Of a DNA stretch of 30,121 bases, positions 16,271 through 24,287 are shown in pieces. The position numbers were made by a program, and so were the translations under genes. Numbering within the stretch: the first letter of the stretch is position 1; every line of letters starts with the position of its first letter. Under the pieces are notes generated by a model. That model was not told where the DNA came from, searched no databases, and worked only from the letters and a program-made list of their open reading frames with translations. This DNA is from Leptolyngbyaceae cyanobacterium M65_K2018_010 (GTDB lineage Bacteria; Cyanobacteriota; Cyanobacteriia; Phormidesmidales; Phormidesmidaceae), in assembly GCA_015295885.1 (NCBI GenBank), contig DVEE01000002.1, positions 1 to 30,121 on the forward strand, in the 5' to 3' direction.

Positions 16271-16313
16271 TACTGCTCAGCTTGCTTCTCGGCCTTCACC
16301 CCTGGTTACTCCT

Positions 16314-17744
16314 ATGTCTAACAACCTGGTTACCGTTGCCTATATTGCTGCCAGCGTTCTATTTATCCTCAGTTTGAGCGGGCTCTCCCATCAAGACACC
16401 GCCAAGCGAGGTAACTGGCTGGGTATGCTGGGCATGGCGATCGCATTTCTAGCCACGGCTCTGCTCTGCCAGGGTTACCCGATCCAGGCCAGTGCCATTG
16501 GGCTGGGCCTATTCGTCGGGGTAGTGGCCGCCGCCCGGGTAGCGATGACCGCCATGCCCGAAATGGTGGCCTTTTTGAATAGTTTTGTGGGGCTAGCCGC
16601 CGTCCTGGTGGGGTTTGCCGAATATCTTCAACCCAGCACTGCCCTGGGCGGCATGGATGCAACCCTTCACCGGATAGAGATCTATGCGGGGGTGTTTATC
16701 GGTATGGTCACCTTTACCGGCTCCATGGTGGCCGTCGGTAAGCTGCAGGCCATTTTGCCCAGTCGCTCGGTACTTTTGCCGGCCCGCCATATCCTCACCA
16801 TTGCCATGCTGGTGGCGATGGTGGCCTTTGCCTTTCCCTTTTTGTCCGCCACGGGCAGCGAGGGGTTAGTGCCCCTGGGGGTACTCACCACCCTGGCGGG
16901 GATCTTCGGCATCGTCATTGTGATGGCGATTGGCGGTGCCGATATGGCGGTGGTGATCTCCCTGCTGAATAGCTATTCAGGCCTTGCCTCGGCCGCGGCC
17001 GGGTTTATGCTCAATAACGACCTGCTAATTATTACCGGGGCTTTGGTGGGCAGCAGTGGCGCCATCCTCAGCTACATCATGTGCAAGGGCATGAACCGTT
17101 CTTTTATCAATGTACTGCTGGGGGGCTTTGGCGAAGGGGCTAGTAACCCGGGTCAGCGGGCCGGCAGTGCGGAGCAGGCCACGGCCACCAACGCCAGCGA
17201 AGTGGTGGATCTGTTAGAGGCCGCCCAGAGCGTGGTGATCGTTCCCGGCTATGGCATGGCGGTAGCCCAGGCCCAGCATGCGGTGGCCGAAATCACCCAG
17301 ATTCTTCGCACCCAGGGCAAGCAGGTGCGCTTTGGTATTCACCCCGTAGCCGGTCGTATGCCGGGGCACATGAATGTGCTGCTGGCGGAGGCCAATGTGC
17401 CCTACGACATCGTTTTAGAGATGGATGAAATCAACGATGATTTCCCTAAAACCGATGTGGTGCTAGTGATTGGCGCTAACGACACGGTCAATCCCATCGC
17501 CCAGGAAGACCCCACCAGCCCCATTGCCGGTATGCCCGTGATGGAAGTCTGGCGCGCGGAAACGGTGGTGGTGGTGAAGCGTAGCCTATCGCCGGGCTAT
17601 GCCGGGGTGGATAATCCCCTGTTCTATCGAGACAACACGCTGATGTTCTTTGGCGATGCTAAGGCCAATATCAACGGGGTTCTGGCCCAGCTCTCCGATC
17701 AGGTGGGTCGCCCCGTAGCCACCGCCGCCCTATCGGCGGCCTAG
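16314..17744 (+). CDS. pntB: NAD(P) transhydrogenase subunit beta
   Basis: A 476-residue PntB. The N-terminal two-fifths to half is a bundle of about eight or nine membrane helices that carries the proton path (from LVTVAYIAASVLFILSL onward). The C-terminal domain III (from about residue 290) binds NADP(H): GYGMAVAQAQ (from G312) is the dinucleotide loop, and VIGANDTVNP is a typical later motif. I chose ATG 16314 (MSNNLVTVAY) because homologues begin just before the first helix; the frame is open back to 16182, but that part is made of repeat sequence. It is convergent with ftsH. Confidence 0.95.
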   Translation: MSNNLVTVAYIAASVLFILSLSGLSHQDTAKRGNWLGMLGMAIAFLATALLCQGYPIQASAIGLGLFVGVVAAARVAMTAMPEMVAFLNSFVGLAAVLVGFAEYLQPSTALGGMDATLHRIEIYAGVFIGMVTFTGSMVAVGKLQAILPSRSVLLPARHILTIAMLVAMVAFAFPFLSATGSEGLVPLGVLTTLAGIFGIVIVMAIGGADMAVVISLLNSYSGLASAAAGFMLNNDLLIITGALVGSSGAILSYIMCKGMNRSFINVLLGGFGEGASNPGQRAGSAEQATATNASEVVDLLEAAQSVVIVPGYGMAVAQAQHAVAEITQILRTQGKQVRFGIHPVAGRMPGHMNVLLAEANVPYDIVLEMDEINDDFPKTDVVLVIGANDTVNPIAQEDPTSPIAGMPVMEVWRAETVVVVKRSLSPGYAGVDNPLFYRDNTLMFFGDAKANINGVLAQLSDQVGRPVATAALSAA

Positions 17745-17890
17745 GGTAGCGGTTACAGAAGGCCAAAGCCCCAGGGCCGCCGGGTTAGGAGACAAGGGCA
17801 GGGGACGGGTCTGGGGATTCGGCCAGTTGCCCCTAGGTTGCTCCCAAGCGGTGCTGAGGCTGGGTCCGCTAACGCTTACCCTGGCTCCCC

Positions 17891-19654
17891 CTAGCCCTTG
17901 GCCAGCCAGTCGTTCAGACCGGCGGGGGCCTTAACCTGGGCCAGAATCCGCTGGAGTTGATCCCCCTCTAACACCTCCTGGGTCAACAGGGTTTGGGTCG
18001 CCGACTCCAGTAGATCGCGGTTCAGGCGCAAAAGGGTCAGGGCCATGGCATGGGCCTTGTCCAGGGTTTGTTTGACCTGTCGATCAATCTCCGCCGCCAC
18101 CTCGGGACTGGTGGCGCGACGATCGCTGCCTCCCTCTAAGAACTGAGCCGACGGCTTGGCAAAGGCCACCGGGCCAAGGCTGGCACTCATGCCGTACTGG
18201 GTGACGGCGCGATCGGCCAGGTCCGTTGCTTTTTGGATGTCGTCGCTAGCGCCGCTGGAAACCTTACCAAAGACAATTTCCTCGGCAGCCCGACCGCCCA
18301 GCAGGGTGGCCAGTTGGCCTCGCAGTTCATCCTCGAGCAGCAAGAAGCGATCGGCCTCGGGGGTTTGTAGGGTATAGCCCAGGGCCCCCAGGCCCCGGGG
18401 CACGATGGAGATTTTGGTCACGGTGTGATTGCCGGGCATTAGGGCCCCCACCAGGGCATGGCCCACCTCGTGGTAGGCCACGGTTTGCCGCTCCAGGGGA
18501 GTCAGCACCCGCGATCGCTTCTCTAACCCGGCAATGACGCGCTCGATGGCTTCCTTAAAATCGGCCATCAGGACCGCCTGGCGATCGTGGCGGGCGGCCA
18601 TTAGGGCCGCTTCGTTGACCAGGTTGGCCAAGTCAGCCCCGACAAAACCTGGGGTTTGGGCCGCGATGGCGGCCAAGTCCACATCCTCACCCAGGCTGAC
18701 CCCGCTAGCATGGACCTGGAGAATCTCCAGGCGACCGCTTTTGTCGGGGCGATCCACCAGCACCTGGCGGTCAAAGCGCCCGGGGCGGCGCAGGGCTGGA
18801 TCCAGGGTTTCGGGGCGGTTGGTGGCCGCTAGCACAATCACGCCGCTACTACCATCAAAGCCATCCATCTCGGTCAACAGTTGGTTGAGGGTTTGCTCCC
18901 GTTCGTCATTGCCGCCGATGGGGTTGCTGCCGCGGGTCTTACCCACCGCATCCAGTTCATCAATGAAGACAATGCAGGGGGCTTGCCGTTTGGCCCGGTT
19001 AAACAGGTCCCGCACCCGCGAGGCCCCCACGCCGACGTAGAGTTCCACAAATTCTGAACCCGCCATACTCAGGAAGGGTACTCCGGCTTCGCCGGCGATC
19101 GCCTTGGCCAACAGCGTCTTGCCCGTGCCCGGCGGGCCGATCAAAAGTATGCCCTTGGGAATCTTGGCGCCAATTTTGCGATATTTCTCGCCGTTGGCTA
19201 GAAAATCTACCACCTCTTGCAGTTCCTGCTTGGCTTCATCCACCCCCGCCACGTCCGCAAAGGTGATGCCCGTCTTACTACGGCCGTAGGCCCGGGCCTT
19301 GCTTTTTCCCATCCCCACAGCGGTACCGGCTCCCACCCCGCCGCCGCTGGGGCTAAATTTCAGGGCCAGGGCCAGGGCCCCCACCAGCACTCCTGAAGAC
19401 AAAACCAGGCCTAAAATTCCCGCTGGTGAGAGGGTATCCGGCACCTGGATAAAGGGAACCTGGTGGCGCTGAAGCAGTTGGGTGAGCTCGTGGGTGGACC
19501 CCCTCAGGGGGGTGTAAAACCGTTGCCGACCGAACTGGGGTTTCAGGGTGTATTCGATGCGATCGGGCTTAATGGCCACCTGCTGCACCTGGCCCTGTTC
19601 TACCCGCTCAACAAACACCGGGTAGGTCGAAGCAGACGCGGTTTCCGTCTTCAT
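17891..19654 (-). CDS. ftsH: ATP-dependent zinc metalloprotease FtsH, lacking the first membrane helix
   Basis: FtsH is a membrane-bound AAA+ protease that removes damaged membrane proteins, including photosystem II D1 in cyanobacteria. The catalytic parts are complete in this 587-residue protein: Walker A GPPGTGKT (173-180), Walker B FIDELDA, the second region of homology (about 279-296), zinc motif HEVGH (395-399) and the downstream acid in GASDD. The N-terminus is odd. It begins directly with the extracytoplasmic-type domain (YPVFVERVEQGQVQQVAI) and has just one hydrophobic helix (about 75-100). Canonical FtsH has a helix before that domain. An in-frame TGA lies three codons upstream of the ATG, so no longer version exists. 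An AAGGA site precedes the ATG. The start is firm and the helix loss looks real. Confidence 0.94.
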   Translation of the reverse strand: MKTETASASTYPVFVERVEQGQVQQVAIKPDRIEYTLKPQFGRQRFYTPLRGSTHELTQLLQRHQVPFIQVPDTLSPAGILGLVLSSGVLVGALALALKFSPSGGGVGAGTAVGMGKSKARAYGRSKTGITFADVAGVDEAKQELQEVVDFLANGEKYRKIGAKIPKGILLIGPPGTGKTLLAKAIAGEAGVPFLSMAGSEFVELYVGVGASRVRDLFNRAKRQAPCIVFIDELDAVGKTRGSNPIGGNDEREQTLNQLLTEMDGFDGSSGVIVLAATNRPETLDPALRRPGRFDRQVLVDRPDKSGRLEILQVHASGVSLGEDVDLAAIAAQTPGFVGADLANLVNEAALMAARHDRQAVLMADFKEAIERVIAGLEKRSRVLTPLERQTVAYHEVGHALVGALMPGNHTVTKISIVPRGLGALGYTLQTPEADRFLLLEDELRGQLATLLGGRAAEEIVFGKVSSGASDDIQKATDLADRAVTQYGMSASLGPVAFAKPSAQFLEGGSDRRATSPEVAAEIDRQVKQTLDKAHAMALTLLRLNRDLLESATQTLLTQEVLEGDQLQRILAQVKAPAGLNDWLAKG

Positions 19655-19938
19655 GGCAAGTCATTCCTTGTAGAGTGGAGACTGAGGCAGCTGAAGACAG
19701 GGATTCTTCAAGCTTCTCACCCCTTGATTTTGCGGTACCAGTCCTCCAGGCCCTAGAGGAGGTTTCGCTACCGGTGAGATGGGTTTACCGTCGCCCCAAG
19801 GGCCGGCGGTACGGCTGTTCCCACCCTCATTTCGGCCATCCCCCCGGTTGGAAATCAGCCTAAAACCAGGGCCCCAAAAAAGAGCCCACCGGCCCCAGTG
19901 AACTCTGCCGCAAAATCAATTCTGCCGAGGGCCGCGAC

Positions 19939-20376
19939 TCAGGCCCCCAGTTCGGCCAGGATGTCGGTGCCATGGGTGGCCGTCTGAACACTGTCGATGA
20001 CGCGGTCAATCACTCCGGCAGCATTGATCAGATAGGTGACTCGCTTGGCATAACCGCCCCCATCCACATCGTAGGCCTTGGTGATGGCCCCATCGGGATC
20101 GGCCACCAGGGTAAAGGGCAGGCCGTACTTTTCCTTAAACATCCGGTGGGAAGCCTCATCATCCATGCTGACGCCAAGCACCACAATGTCCTTGCCCTGG
20201 TATTCCTGGTAGGAGTCGCGGAAACTCTGGGCCTCTTTGGTGCATCCCGGTGTATCGTCCTTGGGGTAAAAATAAAGCACCACGGTTTTCCCGGCAAAAT
20301 CTGCCAAGGATACGGGATTACCCTGGTCATCTTTGGCCGTAAAGTTAGGGGCGGGGGTACCTACGGATAAAGTCAT
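19939..20376 (-). CDS. bcp: Peroxiredoxin, Bcp/PrxQ family, one-Cys type
   Basis: A 145-residue thiol peroxidase that reduces hydrogen peroxide and organic peroxides. The thioredoxin-like fold shows YFYPKDDTPGCTKEA with peroxidatic Cys45. The resolving Cys usual in PrxQ, five residues later, is Gln50, and Cys45 is the only cysteine in the protein, so it must be recycled by an outside thiol. I chose ATG 20376 (MTLSVGTPAP), where homologues begin; GGAG lies about 11 bases ahead. The 21 extra residues back to 20439 have no family support. ftsH lies downstream on the same strand after a 284-bp gap. Confidence 0.93.
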   Translation of the reverse strand: MTLSVGTPAPNFTAKDDQGNPVSLADFAGKTVVLYFYPKDDTPGCTKEAQSFRDSYQEYQGKDIVVLGVSMDDEASHRMFKEKYGLPFTLVADPDGAITKAYDVDGGGYAKRVTYLINAAGVIDRVIDSVQTATHGTDILAELGA

Positions 20377-20549
20377 CGGAACCGCATCTCCTCTGAGGCT
20401 AGAACAAAGCTGAAACCAAAACGCCCTCAATCCTAACACTCCTCCAACTCACTGCGCAGTCAGGCCAGGGGGGATCCGCAAGCTTTATTTTTCTTTAAAC
20501 AGACCGCTCAGGTGTGAGATGGGCTACTACTAATCAGAGGGGGATGGGC

Positions 20550-20555
20550 TATGAT
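20550..20555 (+). promoter_or_regulatory. Possible -10 box of the RNA-binding protein gene
   Basis: TATGAT lies about 95 bases before the GTG start. No convincing -35 is found at normal spacing. If used, it gives a leader of about 90 bases that contains the palindrome at 20577-20590. Confidence 0.3.
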
Positions 20556-20576
20556 GACAGCAAATGACAGGGCCGG

Positions 20577-20590
20577 GCTTCCCGGGAAGC
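20577..20590. repeat. Perfect 14-bp palindrome GCTTCCCGGGAAGC
   Basis: Seven-base perfect arms without a spacer, in the presumed leader of the RRM gene. It could be an operator or an RNA structure. Confidence 0.45.
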
Positions 20591-20650
20591 TTGCCTGCTC
20601 TGGGGTTGCCTTGTCATTCAGTCTTTCAGCATTTTGGTTCGGAGAGAGTC

Positions 20651-20956
20651 GTGACTATTTACATTGGGAACTTGTCCTTTCAGGCCTCTGAGGACGACAT
20701 CAGGGATGTGTTTGCCGAGTACGGCGAAGTCACCCGGATTAGTTTGCCCATCGATCGGGAAACGGGACGCAAGCGAGGTTTTGCTTTCGTGGATATGGCC
20801 GATGAGACTAAGGAAGATCAGGCCATCTCTGAACTGGACGGGGCAGAATGGCTGGGCCGGGAGCTGAGAGTGAACAAAGCTCGGCCTCGCAATGAGAACG
20901 ATGGGGGCGGGGGCCGCCCCAACCGCAGCGATCGGTTCTCCCACAACCCTCTCTAG
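20651..20956 (+). CDS. RRM-domain RNA-binding protein
   Basis: A 101-residue protein with one RNA recognition motif: RNP2 IYIGNL (residues 3-8) and RNP1 KRGFAFVDM (41-49). A short Gly/Asn/Arg-rich tail (NENDGGGGRPNRSD) follows. It belongs to the cyanobacterial Rbp family, several members of which are cold-induced or help localise mRNA; which paralogue this is cannot be told. I chose GTG 20651 because the frame upstream encodes nothing RRM-like, family members start M-(T/S)-I-Y-(V/I)-GNL, and GGAGAG lies just ahead. A strong terminator follows at 21022-21053. Confidence 0.93.
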   Translation: MTIYIGNLSFQASEDDIRDVFAEYGEVTRISLPIDRETGRKRGFAFVDMADETKEDQAISELDGAEWLGRELRVNKARPRNENDGGGGRPNRSDRFSHNPL

Positions 20957-21021
20957 GGCACGGCTGAGATCCCGCTGAACCGGCTCTAGGCTAGCCTGAG
21001 TATTGAGTATGGTGAACTAAC

Positions 21022-21053
21022 AAGGCAGAGGCACTTGAGGGTGTCTCTGCCTT
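21022..21053 (+). terminator. Intrinsic terminator after the RRM gene
   Basis: AAGGCAGAGGCAC pairs with GTGTCTCTGCCTT (13 pairs, one of them G-U) around the loop TTGAGG, followed by a moderately T-rich stretch. It separates the RRM gene from the GTPase gene. Confidence 0.8.
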
Positions 21054-21126
21054 CTAGTTTCTGCCTTATTGTTAATGGGTACGGCACAGCGATCGCTGGC
21101 CTCAGGGAGGGGGCTCGGCACGGACT

Positions 21127-22650
21127 ATGGCACGGTGGCAATGGCTAGTTCTAGCTGGGGTTTTGGTCGCAGTCCTGGGGGCCGCCCTGGTTCTGCTCGA
21201 TGCCATCGCTCGCATCTATAGCACCCTGGCGCTGGTCTCTCCCCGGTTGGCCCAGGCGGTGTTGGGGGTATTGATCGGGCTAGCCCTAGCGGCGATCGCC
21301 GCTAGCCTCTACTACCTGTGGTTATTCCTGCGGCCCCGCCGTCGCCGTCCTCTGCCTCCACCCCCACGGACCGCCAGCGAGGCGGCTAGGCTCAACCTAG
21401 AGGCGGTTCAGCAACAGATTGAGCACCTGCAAGACCAGGTGGCCCGCCAAGCCCTGGCCGAAGCATCCCAGGCCTTGCAGGCGGCGATGGACCGGGGCGA
21501 TTTAACCATTACCGTGTTTGGGGTCGGCTCAGCCGGCAAAACCTCTCTGATTAACTACCTCATCGGGCAACCCCGCGGGGAGGTAGGGGCGGCCCTGGGC
21601 ACCACCCAGAGGGAACAGGTTTACCCCTGGCAGTTGGGCGACCTGCCCCGCCCCCTGCGGCTGGTTGACACCCCCGGCCTGGCCGAAGCGGGCGTAGCGG
21701 GCACCCTACGGGAGGAAGCAGCGCGGGCCCTAGCCATCCGATCCGACTTAATTTTGTTTGTCATCGACGATGACCTGCGCCAGAGTGAATACGCCATTTT
21801 GCAGACGCTGCTGGACTTGGGTAAACGCACGGTGGTGGTGCTCAATAAGGCCGATCGCTACCCCGAGGCCGATCTAGAGGCTTTGCTGCAACGGTTACGC
21901 AGGCGTTTGGTGCCTCCCCTTGCCGCCGAGGATGTGGTGGCCATTGCCGCTGATCCCAAGCCCCTGCCCCAGGAAGGGGGAGGATGGCTACAAATGCGCC
22001 CTCATGTCCTGCCTCTCCTGGCTCGCATGGCAGATATTTTGCGGGAAGAAGGGGATACCCTGATTGCCGATAATATCCTGCTGCAATCTCAGCAGCTAGG
22101 GGAGACGGCCCGGCGCCTGTTGGCCGATCAACGCCAGGCCCAAGCCGACCAGGTGATTGACCGTTACCAGTGGATTGGGGCCGGTGCCATCGCCATGACC
22201 CCTTTACCCGGGCTAGACTTTTTGGCCACCGCTGCGGTGAATGCGCAAATGGTTGTAGAACTGAGTCAGGTCTACGGCTGTGAAATCAGCCTTGAAGAAG
22301 GAAAAGCTCTGGCTCTTTCCCTGGCCAAAACCCTGGCTGGCCTGGGCCTCGTCAAGGGGACCGTGGACCTATTAGCCCTGGGTTTGCAGACCAATCTGGC
22401 CACGGCCCTAGCGGGGCGGGCCCTGCAGGGGGCTACCGGGGCCTACCTCACCCGCATTGCGGGCAAGAGCTTTGTGGAGTATTTTCGTCACAACCAAACC
22501 TGGGGCGATGGGGGGATGGCCGAGGTGGTAGAACAGCAGTTTCAACTCAATCAGCGCGATGGGCTGGTCAAAGCCTTTTTGCAGCAGGCCACGGCTAAGC
22601 TAGGATCCCTGGTGAACTCAGAAGGGGGCCGCCCCCCTCCCCCCTATTAA
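21127..22650 (+). CDS. Membrane-associated GTPase with DUF697 (YcjF-like) domain
   Basis: A 507-residue protein. Two membrane helices (about 6-28 and 43-68) are followed by an Arg/Pro-rich basic segment (70-81) and a coiled-coil-like helix (85-122). The GTPase domain has P-loop GVGSAGKTS (132-140), DTPG (181-184) and NKAD (240-243). From about residue 345 a DUF697-type domain follows (WIGAGAIAMTPLPGLDFL, then a long helical region). GTPase-DUF697 fusions of this kind are widespread in cyanobacteria with no settled role; a membrane-remodelling or stress function is only a guess. It is first of a plus-strand series with xseA 33 bp downstream. Confidence 0.88.
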   Translation: MARWQWLVLAGVLVAVLGAALVLLDAIARIYSTLALVSPRLAQAVLGVLIGLALAAIAASLYYLWLFLRPRRRRPLPPPPRTASEAARLNLEAVQQQIEHLQDQVARQALAEASQALQAAMDRGDLTITVFGVGSAGKTSLINYLIGQPRGEVGAALGTTQREQVYPWQLGDLPRPLRLVDTPGLAEAGVAGTLREEAARALAIRSDLILFVIDDDLRQSEYAILQTLLDLGKRTVVVLNKADRYPEADLEALLQRLRRRLVPPLAAEDVVAIAADPKPLPQEGGGWLQMRPHVLPLLARMADILREEGDTLIADNILLQSQQLGETARRLLADQRQAQADQVIDRYQWIGAGAIAMTPLPGLDFLATAAVNAQMVVELSQVYGCEISLEEGKALALSLAKTLAGLGLVKGTVDLLALGLQTNLATALAGRALQGATGAYLTRIAGKSFVEYFRHNQTWGDGGMAEVVEQQFQLNQRDGLVKAFLQQATAKLGSLVNSEGGRPPPPY

Positions 22651-22683
22651 CCGCTGGCTAGCCAGGCCAGCCACCATGCTCTG

Positions 22684-23943
22684 ATGATGGATGCCCCTAT
22701 GATTCCTGTTGACCTTCTCGGGGTGGATGCCCCAGCCCCCCTCAGCGTGGCAGGGCTGGTGGACTACATCAAAACTCTGCTGGAAGAGGATGCTAACCTG
22801 CGCCAGGTCTGGGTCGTCGGTGAGGTATCCAGCGCCAACCCCCATGCCAAGGGCCTGTTTTTTAACCTCACCGAAGTCGATGGTAGTGCCACCATCAGTT
22901 GTGTAGCCTGGCGTAGCCAGATGACTCGCCTCAGCGCCATCCCTGCGGTTGGGGCCCAGGTGGCGGTGTTGGGGACCGTCAAGGTCTATCCCCAGCGCAG
23001 CAGCTACCAACTGACGGTTTGGCAAGTGCTCCCCACTGGGGATGGTCTTAAGGCCTTGCGCTATCGCCAGCTTAGGCAGCGCCTGCAGGCCGAAGGACTG
23101 TTCGACCCGGAACTTAAACGCCCCCTGCCGCCCTTGCCCCAAACCATTGCCGTGGTCTCTTCTCCCCAGGCGGCCGCCTGGGGAGATATCCAGCGATCGC
23201 TGCGGCAGCATCACCCTGGCCTGCATATCCTGTTCTCGCCGGCTATCGTGCAGGGGGATGACGCCCCCGAGTCCATCGTCGCCGCTATCCGGCGAGTCGC
23301 CCTGGATGGGCGGGCGGAGGTGTTGATTCTGGCCCGGGGCGGGGGAGCAACCGAAGACCTGGAATGCTTTGATGACGAGCGGGTAGTACGGGCCGTGGCG
23401 GACTGTCCTATCCCGGTGGTGACGGGGATTGGCCACCAGCGCGACGAATCCTTAGCCGACTTAGCTGCGGATGTCTGCGCCCATACCCCAACGGCCGCCG
23501 CCCTGGCCGCTGTGCCCGCCCTGGTTGACTTGCTGGAGGCCCACCAGAGCCAGGTGGCCCGGCTCACCAATCAGGTGGCCGATGCCCTCCTAGAGGCCCA
23601 AACGGATCTTCAGCACCTGGCCCAGCGCCTGTTGCGGCTGCGCCTGGATCAGCGCTTAGAGCAGCGCCAGGCCCATTTAACCCAGCTCAAAGGTCGGTTG
23701 ACCCACAGTACCCAGGTGGAACTCCGCCAGGCCAGCGATCGCTGCCGGGCCCTCCGAGATCACCTCATGACCCTGGATCCCGAAGCTGTGATTCGACGCG
23801 GTTATGCCCTGGTCAGAGACCAGTCGGGTCAAGTAGTGGTGGATGCCGCTACCGTGGCCCTAGACCAAACCCTGCAGGTACAGTTAGCCCAGGGCCAATT
23901 AACCGTCCAGGTGACGGCCCTCCACCCCGACCCTAACCCCTAG
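22684..23943 (+). CDS. xseA: Exodeoxyribonuclease VII large subunit
   Basis: The catalytic subunit of exonuclease VII, which degrades single-stranded DNA to short oligonucleotides in repair. The 419-residue protein has an N-terminal OB-fold (about 18-110, with VWVVGEVSSANPHAKGLFFN). The catalytic domain follows, with RGGGATEDL (about 218-226) and GIGHQRDESLADLAADVCAHTP (in place of the more common GIGHETDxxxxDxVAD). A long coiled-coil stretch that binds XseB lies near 285-360. ATG 22684 and ATG 22699 are both possible starts. xseB follows 14 bp after the stop, a normal operon. Confidence 0.95.
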   Translation: MMDAPMIPVDLLGVDAPAPLSVAGLVDYIKTLLEEDANLRQVWVVGEVSSANPHAKGLFFNLTEVDGSATISCVAWRSQMTRLSAIPAVGAQVAVLGTVKVYPQRSSYQLTVWQVLPTGDGLKALRYRQLRQRLQAEGLFDPELKRPLPPLPQTIAVVSSPQAAAWGDIQRSLRQHHPGLHILFSPAIVQGDDAPESIVAAIRRVALDGRAEVLILARGGGATEDLECFDDERVVRAVADCPIPVVTGIGHQRDESLADLAADVCAHTPTAAALAAVPALVDLLEAHQSQVARLTNQVADALLEAQTDLQHLAQRLLRLRLDQRLEQRQAHLTQLKGRLTHSTQVELRQASDRCRALRDHLMTLDPEAVIRRGYALVRDQSGQVVVDAATVALDQTLQVQLAQGQLTVQVTALHPDPNP

Positions 23944-23957
23944 ATCGAGACACCGCC

Positions 23958-24188
23958 ATGGCAACCAAATCCACCCACGCCAAAAACCAGCCCGATCCCT
24001 GGAGCTATGAGGATGCCGTAGCCACTATCGAAGCCATCATCGCTGACCTAGAATCGGGCCGCCTGCCCCTGGCTGAGGTGTTGGCCCAGTTTGAGCAGGC
24101 TGTGCAAGCGCTGCAACAGTGTGAATCCTACCTGCGGGAAAAGCGGTCTCAGGTCGATCTGCTGATTGAGACCCTCACCGATTCATGA
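23958..24188 (+). CDS. xseB: Exodeoxyribonuclease VII small subunit
   Basis: A 76-residue helical protein that binds along the XseA coiled coil, several copies per large subunit. The core is WSYEDAVATIEAIIADLESG followed by LPLAEVLAQFEQAVQALQQC, the typical XseB pattern. Length is normal. It is cotranscribed with xseA. Confidence 0.93.
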   Translation: MATKSTHAKNQPDPWSYEDAVATIEAIIADLESGRLPLAEVLAQFEQAVQALQQCESYLREKRSQVDLLIETLTDS

Positions 24189-24287
24189 GAGGGGGGCCAG
24201 CGAACATGCCAGGATACTTGCCTGACCCAGGTATGATGTCCTTGGCTCAGGTTTGTTCCCCACGTCACTGTCTTTGACAGCGCCTCT

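Noticed and set aside
19655..19938. A missing first membrane helix of FtsH encoded upstream in another frame
   Set aside because: No hydrophobic stretch appears in any frame there, and an in-frame stop lies just before the ATG.
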